Counted from the first letter of the stretch, positions 54,661 to 63,058 are shown. The stretch: 64,000 nucleotides of DNA from Streptomyces sp. NBC_01551 (GCF_026339935.1 NZ_JAPEPX010000001.1:62001-126000); one strand, 5' to 3'. Program-made: numbers and translations. Notes: a model not told the origin generated them from the sequence alone.

Positions 54661-55218
54661 ATGCGTATCGCCTTCCTCACGGCGCCCGAAGGCGTCGAGG
54701 AGACCGAACTGACCGAACCCTGGCGAGCCGTGCTGGACGCGGGCTGGAACCCACAGCTGGTGTCCACCGAGCCCGGCCGCGTCCGAGCGTTCCGCCACCT
54801 CGACAAGGCGGGCACGTACACCGTCGACCACGTCCTCGCGGGCGACACGGCGGACGCCTTCGACGCCCTGGTGCTGCCCGGCGGCGTCGCCAACCCCGAC
54901 GCGCTGCGGATGAACGAGCGCGCCGTCGGGTTCACCCGCAGCTTCTTCGAGGCGGGCAAGCCCGTCGCCGCGATCTGCCACGCGCCGTGGACGCTCGTGG
55001 AGGCGGACGTCGTACGGGGCCGGACCCTCACGTCCTGGCCGAGCATCGCGACGGACATCCGCAACGCGGGCGGCACCTGGGTGGACGAGGAGGTCCACGT
55101 CTGTCACGCCCGGCCCGCCACGCTGGTCACCAGCCGCAAGCCGGCGGACCTGTCGGCCTTCTGCGGCACGCTCGTGAGGGAGTTCGCCGCGGCCCGCTCA
55201 CTGAGCGGCGCGACCTGA
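54661..55218 (+). CDS. DJ-1/PfpI-family (type 1 glutamine amidotransferase-like) protein
   Basis: A 185-residue DJ-1/PfpI protein: opening [17 protein letters not shown] with the conserved Glu, [11 protein letters not shown], and the nucleophile elbow AICHAPW (Cys). General-stress proteins of this group act as chaperones, deglycases or proteases; the activity is not fixed by sequence. Ribosome site ggaggtg before ATG 54661. A decayed oxidoreductase fragment follows directly. Confidence 0.9.
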   Translation: MRIAFLTAPEGVEETELTEPWRAVLDAGWNPQLVSTEPGRVRAFRHLDKAGTYTVDHVLAGDTADAFDALVLPGGVANPDALRMNERAVGFTRSFFEAGKPVAAICHAPWTLVEADVVRGRTLTSWPSIATDIRNAGGTWVDEEVHVCHARPATLVTSRKPADLSAFCGTLVREFAAARSLSGAT

Positions 55219-55684
55219 TCGCCGAGCGGCCGCCGGAGATGCCGGAGGAGGCCGTGGCGATCATCCGCGCGCTCTTCGCCGGCGAGTCCCTGAACCACCG
55301 CGGGCAGTACTTCGACGTCAGAACGCCAAACTGTGGGATCTGCCCGACCGGCCCCCGCCGATCGGCATCGCGGTCTGCGGGGACCGGTCCTGCGAGGTGG
55401 CGGCCCGGTACGTCCGCCCGGAGGACGTACCGGAGTCGATCCCCTGCGGGGACGACGTCGGCGCGGTCGTGGACGCCGTCCGGCCGTTCGTGGACGCGGG
55501 GTTCACCGAGGTCGCGCTCGTCCAGGTGGGCGGCGAGCACCAGCAGCCCTTCCTGGACTGGTCCGGATCGACGCTCCTCCCGGCCCTGCGCGAACTCCGT
55601 CCGCCACGCGGGCCTGAGCGGGCGTCCGACAGGCTGACCGGACGGGGCGGGGCCGTCGAAAATTGCGTGCCGTGCGGGGCGTAG
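55209..55684 (+). pseudogene. Decayed F420-dependent LLM-class oxidoreductase (G6PDH family)
   Basis: Pieces of one gene in two frames. The first piece has PPEMPEEAVAIIRALFAG and NHRGQYFDV up to about 55320. The frame then changes to NAKLWDLPDRPPPIGIAVCG, which jumps straight to YVRPEDVPESIPCGDDV and ends with EVALVQVGGEHQQPFLDW and LLPALREL. Intact members have about 150 more residues at the front and roughly 70-80 between the last pieces. N-terminal loss, a frameshift and an internal deletion make it non-functional. Confidence 0.75.
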
Positions 55685-55702
55685 GACGTGCAGAATCGCG
55701 CC

Positions 55703-56320
55703 ATGGCGAACATGGGGGCGTTCCGGGACGCGGTCGGTCAGTGGGCGGCGGGGGGTCCCGGTGGACCGGCGAGCGATCTGGCCGTGCGACTGGGGCTGCG
55801 GACGGCGGTGCTGCTGGAGGGACTGAGCGACCTCGCGGCCGTCGACGCGCTGGCCGCACGGCGCGGCCGGGACCTCGCCGCCGAAGGCGTGTGCGTCGTG
55901 CGGATGGGCGGGGCGATGAACATCGGCCGCTACGCCGCTCTGCTCGGGCCGCCCGGACTCGGTCTGCGCCTGACCGGGCTGTGCGACGCGGGCGAACGGG
56001 GCCACTACGACCGTGGCCTGGAGCGGGCCGGGGCGCCGCGCCTGGGCTTCTTCGTGTGCGCGGCGGACCTGGAGGACGAGCTCATCCGCGCGCTGGGCAC
56101 GGCGGGCGTCGAGGAGATCATCCGGGGCGAGGGCGACCTGCGCGCCTGGCAGACCTTCCTGCACCAGCCGGCGCACCGGGGCCGCTCCCGCCAACAGCAA
56201 TTGCGTCGCTTCCTCGGCACGAAGAAGGGCCGCAAGATCCGCTACGGCCGTCTGCTGGCGGAGGCCCTCGGCCCCGGCCGGGTACCGGCCCCGCTCGACG
56301 ACCTCTTCACGGCCCTCTGA
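55703..56320 (+). CDS. Stand-alone TOPRIM-domain protein (OLD-like)
   Basis: A 205-residue protein with a TOPRIM-type pattern. The acidic Glu lies in AVLLEGLSDLAAVDALA, VVRMGGAMNIGRY follows, and a later acidic stretch is LGFFVCAADLEDELI. The C-terminal part is basic (GRSRQQQLRRFLGTKKGRKIRYGRL). Such domains occur in OLD-family nucleases and primases, but no ATPase part is present here. Streptomyces genomes carry similar stand-alone copies. The start is uncertain (ATG 55703; GTG 55688 or ATG 55712 also in frame). Nucleic-acid cleavage is inference. Confidence 0.75.
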   Translation: MANMGAFRDAVGQWAAGGPGGPASDLAVRLGLRTAVLLEGLSDLAAVDALAARRGRDLAAEGVCVVRMGGAMNIGRYAALLGPPGLGLRLTGLCDAGERGHYDRGLERAGAPRLGFFVCAADLEDELIRALGTAGVEEIIRGEGDLRAWQTFLHQPAHRGRSRQQQLRRFLGTKKGRKIRYGRLLAEALGPGRVPAPLDDLFTAL

Positions 56321-56369
56321 CCGCGAGGAAGGCGATCGCCTCGGCGATCAGAGGCGGCAGCTGATCTCC

Positions 56370-56516
56370 ATGCCGCCCTCCACCGGGAACGTGACGCAGC
56401 TCGTGGGGCCGATCTACCACCGCGTCCTGGTGACGGCGGAACCCGTCGGCCGGGCCTTCACCGACCGCCTCGTCGACGACTTCCTGCACCGCCACGCACC
56501 GGCGCCGCCCGCCTGA
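56370..56516 (+). pseudogene. Remnant: C-terminal end of a TetR-family regulator
   Basis: A 48-codon stretch reading LVGPIYHRVLVTAEPVGRAF and TDRLVDDFL, the typical last helices of a TetR/AcrR ligand domain. No helix-turn-helix or other TetR part precedes it. It is probably a leftover of a deleted regulator gene. Confidence 0.55.
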
Positions 56517-56559
56517 CCCCACCGCCGCGCGGCGCCCGCGGGCGCGGCGCCGGCCGGCC

Positions 56560-56946
56560 CTACTTGCTGTGCAGGATCTGGATCAGGTTGCCGCAGGTGT
56601 CGTCCAGAACGGCCGTGGTGACCGCGCCCATCTCCAGGGGCTGCTGGGTGAAGACCACGCCGAGGGCGCGCAGCCGGTCGAACTCCGCCGGCACGTCGTC
56701 CACGACGAAGGCGGCGAGCGGGATGCCGTCCTTGGCCAGCCCCTCCCGGTACGCCTTCACGACGGGATGACCGGCGGGCTCCAGCAACAGCTCGGTCCCG
56801 TCGGGAGCCTCCGGCGAGACCACGGTCAGCCAGCGGTCGTCGCCCAGCGGGACGTCGTGCTTCTTCACGAAGCCCAGCACGTCCGTGTAGAAGCGCAGGG
56901 CCTTTTCCTGGTCGTCGACGAAGACGCTGGTCCGGTGGATCTTCAT
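56560..56946 (-). CDS. VOC (glyoxalase/bleomycin-resistance fold) protein
   Basis: A 128-residue VOC-superfamily protein with paired beta-alpha-beta modules (RTSVFVDDQEKALRFYTDVLG and PLAAFVVDDVPAEFDRLRALG). It closes with DDTCGNLIQILHSK, typical of the glyoxalase-like group with a conserved Gly-Asn near the end. The start overlaps the ArsR regulator stop by ATGA, so it is the regulated partner. The substrate is unknown. Confidence 0.9.
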   Translation of the reverse strand: MKIHRTSVFVDDQEKALRFYTDVLGFVKKHDVPLGDDRWLTVVSPEAPDGTELLLEPAGHPVVKAYREGLAKDGIPLAAFVVDDVPAEFDRLRALGVVFTQQPLEMGAVTTAVLDDTCGNLIQILHSK

Positions 56947-57239
56947 GGGGTGTTCTCCGGGGTGGTGTCGGGCCTGAGCCACCGGGTCGCGATGCGCTCA
57001 AGTGGTTCGGTGTTCAGATCGTGGAACTTGTAGCGGCCCTCGCGCCGCGAAAGGACCAGCCCCGCGGATTCCAGAACGGCCAGGTGCTGGCTGATCGCCT
57101 GGCGGGACAGCCCCAGGCCGTGCTTGGTCACCAGCCGCGCGCATATTTCGAACAGGGTCTGGCCGTCGCGTTCCACCAGCTCATCGAGGATGCGCCGACG
57201 GGTGGGGTCGGCCAGCGCCTTGAAGACATCCTCCGCCAT
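56943..57239 (-). CDS. ArsR-family winged-helix repressor
   Basis: A 98-residue ArsR/SmtB-type regulator: ALADPTRRRILDELV, recognition helix LSRQAISQHLAVLESAGLV, wing RREGRYKFHDLN. There are no Cys clusters typical of metal sensors, so it probably senses something else. It forms an operon with the VOC gene. A perfect 10-bp inverted repeat 11 bp before its start is a likely autoregulatory site. The ATG at 57239 has GAGGG; another ATG lies 12 bp upstream. Confidence 0.92.
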   Translation of the reverse strand: MAEDVFKALADPTRRRILDELVERDGQTLFEICARLVTKHGLGLSRQAISQHLAVLESAGLVLSRREGRYKFHDLNTEPLERIATRWLRPDTTPENTP

Positions 57240-57249
57240 GACCCTCACC

Positions 57250-57273
57250 ATAGGCAAGCAACGGCTTGCCTAT
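57250..57273. promoter_or_regulatory. Operator-like inverted repeat upstream of the ArsR gene
   Basis: ataggcaagc (57250-57259) and its perfect complement gcttgcctat (57264-57273), separated by aacg. Its location 11 bp upstream of the ArsR start codon, in the promoter/leader, suits an ArsR dimer autorepressing the ArsR-VOC operon. Confidence 0.65.
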
Positions 57274-57456
57274 CAACCCGGGTGCGGCGGCACGGCCCGG
57301 CCGAGGAGATCCGCCCGGCCGTCCGGTTTGAGGGCCGCAGGGGCGGTCAGACGCCAAGGGCCACCCTTTTGCCCAGGTGAGCGGCGCGCTTCGGGGCCCG
57401 CACACGGCCGGTACACCGGGTCGGCAGCCGAGACGTCCCAACGATCGGAGCACGCC

Positions 57457-58044
57457 ATGGAAGCCCATCCCCAGGAGCCGAAAGCCCGTCGCTCCCCCGT
57501 TCCCCGCCCACAGCGCCTCCTCACGATCTACCTGAACGACCACCTCGCGGGCGCCTCCGGCGGCGTCTCCCTCATCCACCGCATGGCACGGACGCACCGC
57601 GGCACCCCGGCGGGGGCGCCCCTGGCCGAGCTGGCCCGAGAGATCGCCGAGGACCGGGAGAGCCTGCGCGAGATCATGACGGCTCTCGACGTCCCCGAGC
57701 GGTGGCCCAGGGTCGTCATGGGCCGTCTGGCCGAGAAGGCGGCCAGGGTCAAGCTCAACGGCCGCCTGGTGAGGCGCTCACCCCTCAGCGACGTCCTCGA
57801 ACTGGAAGCCATGCGGCTCGGAGTGGAGGGAAAGGCGTCCCTGTGGCGGTCGCTGGAGACCCTCGCCGCAACCACCGCGCCCCTCGCCCCGGCCACCGTC
57901 GACCGGCTCCTGAGCCGCGCGCAGCGGCAGGCGGCCGTCCTGGAGGAACTGCGCGTGGAGGCCGCCGGCCGGACCTTCACCGCCGACGCCGCCGACGGTA
58001 CGGTCACCGACGCGCTCGGTGTCGCCCGCCGCCGCCCGGCCTGA
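57457..58044 (+). CDS. Conserved-looking helical protein of unknown function
   Basis: A 195-residue, mostly alpha-helical, basic protein (QRLLTIYLNDHLAGASGGVS, LAELAREIAEDRESLREIM, RLAEKAARVKLNGRLVRRS). It has no membrane helix, signal peptide or Cys. The organisation suggests a four-helix bundle. The ATG at 57457 has GGAG. Divergent from the ArsR-VOC operon. I cannot name the family. Confidence 0.75.
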   Translation: MEAHPQEPKARRSPVPRPQRLLTIYLNDHLAGASGGVSLIHRMARTHRGTPAGAPLAELAREIAEDRESLREIMTALDVPERWPRVVMGRLAEKAARVKLNGRLVRRSPLSDVLELEAMRLGVEGKASLWRSLETLAATTAPLAPATVDRLLSRAQRQAAVLEELRVEAAGRTFTADAADGTVTDALGVARRRPA

Positions 58045-58087
58045 GCATCGCGGGCGCCGGGCGGCGGCGCGAGTGAGCCGGCCGCGC

Positions 58088-58579
58088 TCAGGCGGGGTGG
58101 CCGGGGGCGATCTGCGTAGCGTCGCTCAGTCGCAGCAGCGCATGCGCGCTCGGGACGGGTGGGGAGACCTCGGTGGGTTCCAGGACGAAGCCCACGTGGT
58201 CGCCGCCGTCGACGCGCGTCTCGATCCGGCCGACGAACCATGCGCGGGCGCCGGCCAGCAGCGGGCTGCCGTCGGCGCTCGGCCGCCAGTCGACCCGTGC
58301 GAACTTGTCCACCTGGTCGCCCGTCTCTCCGCCGAACAGCTCCGCCAGCGCCAGCTGGCCGTGGTCCAGCAGGTGCACCGCCAAGTGCGTGGCGCCGGCG
58401 GCCACGCCGAACGTGTGGTTGAGCCGGGAGAGCCACACCGTGAAGCGCGGCGGCCGGATCGAGCACTGCGAGGCGAAGCCCACGAGGCAGCCCGACCGCT
58501 CGCCCCCGGCCGCCACCGTGACCACGTACAGGGGGCCGTCCAGGACCTCGGCGAACGCGTCGAGCTCCGTATCCGCCAC
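58088..58579 (-). CDS. Flavin reductase-like FMN-binding protein
   Basis: A 163-residue protein of the flavin-reductase split-barrel family: VVTVAAGGERSGCLVGFASQ, CSIRPPRFTVWLSRLNHT, and LFGGETGDQVDKFARVDW. It binds FMN or FAD and may reduce flavin or act as a small oxidoreductase. The GTG at 58579 has a strong ggagggagc site and fits the domain start; longer frames upstream lack coding character. Confidence 0.85.
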   Translation of the reverse strand: MADTELDAFAEVLDGPLYVVTVAAGGERSGCLVGFASQCSIRPPRFTVWLSRLNHTFGVAAGATHLAVHLLDHGQLALAELFGGETGDQVDKFARVDWRPSADGSPLLAGARAWFVGRIETRVDGGDHVGFVLEPTEVSPPVPSAHALLRLSDATQIAPGHPA

Positions 58580-58670
58580 GACCGCTCCCTCCGTCCGCTC
58601 TTGCACCGCCGGCTGGCGCCTACCCCCGTCATCGGCGTCGAATCCCGGCGGCACGAGGCCCCCGGCGGGG

Positions 58671-59156
58671 TCATTCGGCGGAGCGCGCGCGGGCGGGATC
58701 TTCGGGCACGGGATCTCCGGAGACGGGGTCTTCGGACACGGGGTCTTCGGACACGGGGTCTTCGGGGACTGCCGCGAGGACGAACCCGTGGCCGGCCGGA
58801 TCGGCGTAGCGGCGCAGGGTGGTCCGGCTGCCCGGCAGGCTGCCGTCGTCCTCCGCGGCCACCGGGCGCGCCCCGAGGTTCACGGCCTCGCGCTCGGCCT
58901 CGTCGAGGCGTCGCTCCTCCACGAGGATGCACACGTGGGCCTGCTGGGAACCCTCCGGGAGCGGCCAGCTCGGCGGAGCGTGGTACGGGTCGCGGCGGAC
59001 TCCGAGCACCACACCGGTTCCGCCGGAGACCAGGAGGAGGTCCCCGTCGCCCGGGGCGGGGCCCGCCGTGGCGCCGAGCAGTTCGGCGTAGAACTGCGCC
59101 AGCACCTCGGGCTCGGCACTGTCCAGGACGAGAACGGCTGTCTTGGGTACGGTCAT
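58671..59156 (-). CDS. VOC-family protein with a tandem-repeat C-terminal tail
   Basis: A 161-residue glyoxalase-fold protein (KTAVLVLDSAEPEVLAQFYAELLG; DPAGHGFVLAAVPEDP). After the domain, about 20 residues form an EDPVS pentapeptide repeat encoded by a 15-bp DNA repeat. The ATG at 59156 opens with the usual MTVPKTAVLVLD. Function unknown; the tail is probably disordered. Confidence 0.88.
   Translation of the reverse strand: MTVPKTAVLVLDSAEPEVLAQFYAELLGATAGPAPGDGDLLLVSGGTGVVLGVRRDPYHAPPSWPLPEGSQQAHVCILVEERRLDEAEREAVNLGARPVAAEDDGSLPGSRTTLRRYADPAGHGFVLAAVPEDPVSEDPVSEDPVSGDPVPEDPARARSAE
58697..58771. repeat. Five 15-bp tandem repeats within the VOC gene
   Basis: Units of the type ggtcttcggacacgg, two of them identical (58727-58741, 58742-58756) and three diverged, encoding EDPVS on the minus strand. 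Unit length is a multiple of three, so copy-number change would keep the reading frame. Confidence 0.85.
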
Positions 59157-59253
59157 GCACCCCGTTTGCCCTGTGTCGGCGCCCGTACACGGCGCGTGGC
59201 CGTAGCCGTAGCCGGGGCCGGACGCCGCGAACCAGCCGGCCGCACTCGACCGC

Positions 59254-59631
59254 TCAGGAGCGGACGCGGAGTCCGATCTCCTTTTCCTGGTCGCCCGACA
59301 CGGTTCCCGTGCCCTCGACCGTGAAGTGCCCGGCGAGCGCGGCCCGCACCCGCTCCACCGCGCGGGGGCCTCCCTGGAGGGTGACGCTGACCGCGTCCTT
59401 CAGCCGGACGGGGCTCGGCTGCCGCTCCGGCGGTTCCGCCGGCCTCGCCGCGTCGAAGGTCGCGCTCCACACGGTCGCGGCCTGCCCGCCTTGCGCCGCG
59501 CCGCTCACCCCGGACTCCGGGGAGAAGGAGCGTTCGAGCAGGTCGAGGACGGCGTGCGCGTCCTCCGGAGAGCAGTCGCCGACCGCCACCACCACTTCGT
59601 CCGCCGGGTTGTCCCTGTCCTGGCCGTCCAT
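59254..59631 (-). CDS. Protein of unknown function
   Basis: A 125-residue acidic soluble protein (VVVAVGDCSPEDAHAVLDLLE; SVTLQGGPRAVERVRAALAG) with an alternating beta-alpha pattern like a small ferredoxin-type fold. No motif I recognise. The ATG at 59631 follows a Gly-rich leader with a plausible gagagagg site. It ends with a basic strand (EIGLRVRS). Confidence 0.7.
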   Translation of the reverse strand: MDGQDRDNPADEVVVAVGDCSPEDAHAVLDLLERSFSPESGVSGAAQGGQAATVWSATFDAARPAEPPERQPSPVRLKDAVSVTLQGGPRAVERVRAALAGHFTVEGTGTVSGDQEKEIGLRVRS

Positions 59632-59824
59632 CGGGGCCGCCTCTCTCGTGCCGCGGGGTCTCCGCCACGCTCACACAGCGAGTGGGGCCCCGCATCATTT
59701 GCCTCGCGGAGGGAACAGGACGCGGCCCCGCGACGCCGAGGCGCCGGGGGCCGCGTCCTTGTCGCGTCACCCGCGGGCCCCGGCGGGATTCACCGGGACT
59801 CGATGGGGCGGCGCGTCAGATCCT

Positions 59825-60022
59825 TCAGATCCTGCCTTGCTTGTCCCGCAGGGAATCCTGGGCGCCGCGGGCACGCTTCTCGGTTTCGCTCAGGGCTTCC
59901 TTCGCCTTGCCCTTGGCCTGGTCCATCTTGCCTTCGGCCTTCATCCGGTCGTTCCCTGTGACCTTGCCGGCGGCCTCCTTGGCCTTGCCCTTGGCCTGGT
60001 CCATCTTTCCCTTGTCAGCCAT
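59825..60022 (-). CDS. CsbD-family general stress protein
   Basis: A 65-residue, highly charged helical protein with two copies of GKMDQAKGKAKEA, the CsbD hallmark. Members are induced by general stress; their molecular role is unknown. It has an excellent aaggag site eight bases before ATG 60022. Confidence 0.95.
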   Translation of the reverse strand: MADKGKMDQAKGKAKEAAGKVTGNDRMKAEGKMDQAKGKAKEALSETEKRARGAQDSLRDKQGRI

Positions 60023-60248
60023 GGTGAACTCCTTGGTGTGAATGAGACTCCTTGACGGAGAACAAACTAGGTGAAACCGGACTGTTGTGCGCGGCGAGGC
60101 CGGCACATGCCGTACCGCCCGCGCCAGACGCCGCACGGGCGCCGAAATTTCCCGCTCTCGCTGTGTTTGAGCCTTCGGTTCTGGGCCATACGCGTGAACA
60201 TCGGCGGGTTGCCGTTCGAGCGGTACGTCGACCCGCCGAGATCGGCGG

Positions 60249-60289
60249 CCGCGCGCCGGTGTCCCGTCCCCCCGGACACCGGCGCGCGG
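60249..60289. terminator. Strong hairpin, likely terminator
   Basis: Perfect 16-bp inverted repeat (60249-60264 with 60274-60289) with a 9-nt loop cgtcccccc. It lies downstream of the small membrane peptide gene on the minus strand and in a 320-bp stretch that otherwise shows no convincing gene. Confidence 0.7.
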
Positions 60290-60341
60290 CTGCCGTCCTG
60301 TTGCCCGGTGGGTCGTTCGAACCTGCGCCGTCGATCGCGGG

Positions 60342-60443
60342 CTACCAGCGGTACCAGCGTCCGCCACTGTCCGCGGGGCGGGCCACGAAGCCGGCGAGCC
60401 ACAGCGCCAGGACGACCAGAAGAACCAGCAGCAGGGGAACCAC
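60342..60443 (-). CDS. Small single-pass membrane peptide
   Basis: 33 residues: one hydrophobic helix (PLLLVLLVVLALWLAGFV) followed by a short polar end ARPADSGGRWYRW. The RWYRW end is typical of small hydrophobic proteins found across Streptomyces, which normally have a longer membrane part (about 55 residues). GTG start at 60443 with aggtgg upstream; the frame stays open further upstream. This may be a shortened copy. Confidence 0.5.
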   Translation of the reverse strand: MVPLLLVLLVVLALWLAGFVARPADSGGRWYRW

Positions 60444-60541
60444 GGTTGTCCACCTGCTACACACCGTCTGCCCTGTCGCCTCCCCGGTATGCGCGGGAAT
60501 TTCCCTCGGTTCCCCTCCGCATGCACGGGTAGGCGCCGTCC

Positions 60542-60757
60542 ATGAACCTCGCAACCGTGCTCTCCGCCGAAGCAACCCCGTCCCTGCTGCTGATCCTCGT
60601 CGGCGTGGTGATCGCCGCGCTGCTGGTCGCCGCCTTCTGGTGGGGCAGCCGTCGCGCAGCCCGCCGCCGGTCCCCGGTCGGCGCCACCCCCCAGCCGCGC
60701 AGCGGCTCCTGGCAGACCCCGGAAGAGGCCCCGGACCAGGGACGTCCCGGCTCCTGA
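60542..60757 (+). CDS. Small membrane protein (DUF6479-like)
   Basis: 71 residues: short N-terminus, one membrane helix (LLLILVGVVIAALLVAAFWW), then a basic juxtamembrane run (GSRRAARRR) and a Pro/Gln/Glu tail (SGSWQTPEEAPDQGRPGS). This matches the layout of small Streptomyces proteins grouped as DUF6479, a recognition from memory. Function unknown. Confidence 0.75.
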   Translation: MNLATVLSAEATPSLLLILVGVVIAALLVAAFWWGSRRAARRRSPVGATPQPRSGSWQTPEEAPDQGRPGS

Positions 60758-60814
60758 GCCGGACCGCGCCCATCGCGGCAGGGCGGAGGGGAGGGCGGGG
60801 CGCGGCCGCGCGGG

Positions 60815-61276
60815 CTACGGCTGGCTCTCCTCGGGCTCCTCGATGACGTGCATGGCGGCTTCCTCGGCGGAGGCTGCCCCCGCGTCGATCCCCACGTCCC
60901 GCGCGAGGACGGAGTTCCCGTGGGGCGAGGCGGTGACCGGCGCCAGCCGGCCTGCGCGCGAATCGCCCGCCTGCGCGTCCACGGGCTCGCCCTCTCCGTT
61001 GACCAGGTCACCGATGCCGTCTCCCGCCGGGGGCTCCTGCTCGGGCTCCTCCCGGGCGAGGCGTTGATCGAGGCTCTCTCCCCGCCGTTGCGCCTCACCG
61101 GTGCTGGCGTCCCCGTGCCTGGTGTAGAGCCGCTCGGGCGGCGAGTACCCCTGGTCGAGCAGGGCGTCCGTGCCGAGTTCGCCGAGGCTGCCGTCCATGT
61201 CGGGCTGCAGTTCGGAGGGCTCGTCCTCCGGCTGGGGCTGGTAGACGTCGTCGCCGCGGGCATTGGTCTCGCTCAT
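60815..61276 (-). CDS. DUF5709-like acidic protein
   Basis: A 153-residue acidic hydrophilic protein with segments (MSETNARGDDVYQPQ; LGTDALLDQGYSPPERL; ESLDQRLAREEPE) that I associate with the actinobacterial DUF5709 family. Probably disordered in part, no membrane helix, function unknown. ATG at 61276 behind a gaaggaggac site. Confidence 0.8.
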   Translation of the reverse strand: MSETNARGDDVYQPQPEDEPSELQPDMDGSLGELGTDALLDQGYSPPERLYTRHGDASTGEAQRRGESLDQRLAREEPEQEPPAGDGIGDLVNGEGEPVDAQAGDSRAGRLAPVTASPHGNSVLARDVGIDAGAASAEEAAMHVIEEPEESQP

Positions 61277-61909
61277 GGTCCTGTCCTCCTTCTCGTTCTC
61301 GTCGCGGCAGCCGTCGCTTCACCCGCCTGGCGTTCTCCGGTCCGCGGCTACTTCCAGCCTCGCCGGTGCCCACGCCCAGCGCGAACCGGCGCCGATCCGC
61401 GTCTGCGGGTTCGGAACGACGGCGGCGAAACAGGCGGCCGGATCGGCGCCGGGTTGGTCACCACCACGGGGCCATCGGCCGCTTCCGGGTCGCCCGAGGC
61501 GAGGGAAAGCCCGTGACCGGCAGCTTGGAGGTGTACTGGGGCACGGACCGGGAGCAGACCGTCGACAACCGCGCACCGGCCGCGGCCCGCCGAGCACCCG
61601 CCCGGCGAACCGGCGCGGGCCCTGCCGAGTCCGCCGACTGCCGCCCCGCGCGGGAACGACGCGGCCGCCGCGATGGCGTGTACGGCTGCATCGACCACGC
61701 CGACGCCATCGCGCTGTTCGGCCACTTCACGGCCGGGACCCGGCACCACCCTCGCGCTGAGCGTCCGCCCGGCGCGGGAGCGTCCGTGCCGTGGCGCGCC
61801 GCGCCGGCATCCGCGAGGGCGCCCCGGCCCCGAAGCAGCCGCCTTCACGACGGGCCTGCCCGCATCGCCCTGGCACCCACCGGGCCGCCGGCCTCCCCGC
61901 TCGCTCCGG
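61277..61909. other. Gene-poor 630-bp region
   Basis: Several overlapping open frames exist on both strands, but none has a convincing ribosome site, recognisable domain or consistent composition. A plus-strand frame across 61366-61932 is Arg/Ala/Pro-rich and looks like GC noise. It may be decayed coding DNA. Confidence 0.5.
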
Positions 61910-62233
61910 TCAGTGGCCGAGGGCCCGCTTGAGTTCGGCCTTGTCCATCTTCGAACGGCCTTCGACGCCCCGCTGCTTCGCCTCGTTGTAGAGCTGCTCC
62001 TTCGTGGGGCCCTGGGCGCCGCTGTGCGAGCGCTGTCCGCCCCTCTTCGACGACGACATGTCGTGCGTGGAGGACCGGCTCGCCGTCTTCGACTCCCCTG
62101 AGCGGGCGCGTTCCTTGTTGACGGTGCGCGCGGCGATCTCCTTCGCGCGCTTCGTGCTCTCGCCGCGCTGCTCGGCGCTCTCCTTGATGTGCTCGTACTG
62201 TCGTTCACGCTTGGGACTGGAACCGCGAGGCAT
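61910..62233 (-). CDS. Small basic protein with Rho-N-like C-terminal domain ('plasmid stabilization protein'-like)
   Basis: 107 residues, very basic and hydrophilic: MPRGSSPKRERQYEHIKES, a Ser/Lys/Arg linker, and a C-terminal Rho_N/SAP-like helix pair (TKEQLYNEAKQRGVEGRSKM; DKAELKRALGH). Such proteins are widely annotated as plasmid stabilization proteins in Streptomyces without experimental proof; nucleic-acid binding is plausible. ATG at 62233 behind ggaggagt. Confidence 0.85.
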   Translation of the reverse strand: MPRGSSPKRERQYEHIKESAEQRGESTKRAKEIAARTVNKERARSGESKTASRSSTHDMSSSKRGGQRSHSGAQGPTKEQLYNEAKQRGVEGRSKMDKAELKRALGH

Positions 62234-62322
62234 GGCGACTCCTCCACTCGGCTCGGATGCGGAATCAGTTCACGGATCCGCCGGATCCGTACGACGCCTG
62301 CCCGCCCGGGGCCACGTCATTC

Positions 62323-62391
62323 GGGCGGTCCGGCCCCGGCTCCCCGGGGGCAGCCCGGCGGGCGAGGGGCGGTCCGGCCCCGGCTCCCCGG
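62323..62391. repeat. 25-bp direct repeat pair
   Basis: The sequence starting gggcggtccggccccggctc is present twice without mismatch, at 62323-62347 and 62367-62391 (44-bp period), just downstream of the TetR gene. Probably a local duplication; each copy could form a GC hairpin. Confidence 0.7.
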
Positions 62392-62439
62392 CGCGGCGGC
62401 CACCCGGCACGGCGGTGCCCGGGGCGGCCCCCGGGCCGG

Positions 62440-63012
62440 TCAGCGGGGCCGCACGCCGTCGAAGACCACCTCGAAGATCCGCTCCACGGCCGCCGGGTCC
62501 GCGCTGAGCTGCTCCACCATCGCGCCGGTACCGACCAGCAGGGCCAGCAGCTCCGGCAGGCGCAGCTCCGCGCGGACCACCCCGGCCCGCTGCGCCTCGG
62601 ACAGCAGGCCGGCCAGCCGGGTCTGGATCTCCTCGGTCGGCTCGCGCAGCGACGCGTGTACGTCCACCCCGGCCGCGGCCAGCGCCTGGGCGAACTCGTT
62701 CTTGCCCGCCGACCGTTCCACCACCAGACGGAAACAGGCGAAGAAGGCCTCGGCCGGATCGGCCCGCGCCTCCAGCTGCGCGGTCACGGCCGCCATCTCC
62801 TCCAGCCTGCGCACCATCACGGCCTCCAGCAGCGCCTCCTTGGTCGGGAAGTGCCTGAAGAGCGTGCCGACACCGACCCCGGCGGCCCGGGCGATCTCCT
62901 CGGTCGGCACGCCGACGCCGCGGGTGGTGAACACCTCCGTGGCGACATCGAGCACCCTGGCCCGGTTACGGGCCGCGTCCGCCCGCAGCGGACGCTCCTG
63001 AGCGCCACTCAT
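62440..63012 (-). CDS. TetR/AcrR-family transcriptional regulator
   Basis: A 190-residue repressor with N-terminal helix-turn-helix (RARVLDVATEVFTTRGVGVP; IARAAGVGVGTLFRHFPTKEAL) and a helical C-terminal ligand domain. It is divergent from the SnoaL-like gene, with paired operator-like repeats between them, so it most likely represses that gene and itself. ATG 63012 chosen; a longer in-frame start at 63057 is possible. Confidence 0.92.
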   Translation of the reverse strand: MSGAQERPLRADAARNRARVLDVATEVFTTRGVGVPTEEIARAAGVGVGTLFRHFPTKEALLEAVMVRRLEEMAAVTAQLEARADPAEAFFACFRLVVERSAGKNEFAQALAAAGVDVHASLREPTEEIQTRLAGLLSEAQRAGVVRAELRLPELLALLVGTGAMVEQLSADPAAVERIFEVVFDGVRPR

Positions 63013-63058
63013 CCCTCTTCCGCCTTCCTCTGCCGCGGCGGGAGAACCACTGGACAAC

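Noticed and set aside
56524..56556. GC-rich hairpin before the VOC gene stop
   Set aside because: The arms are imperfect and overlap several alternative GC/CG pairings. It may be a terminator, but I could not define it cleanly.
60071..60532. A 153-codon plus-strand frame
   Set aside because: It runs through the strong 60249-60289 hairpin and opposite the small membrane peptide gene. There is no motif, and the composition is Arg/Pro/Cys noise.
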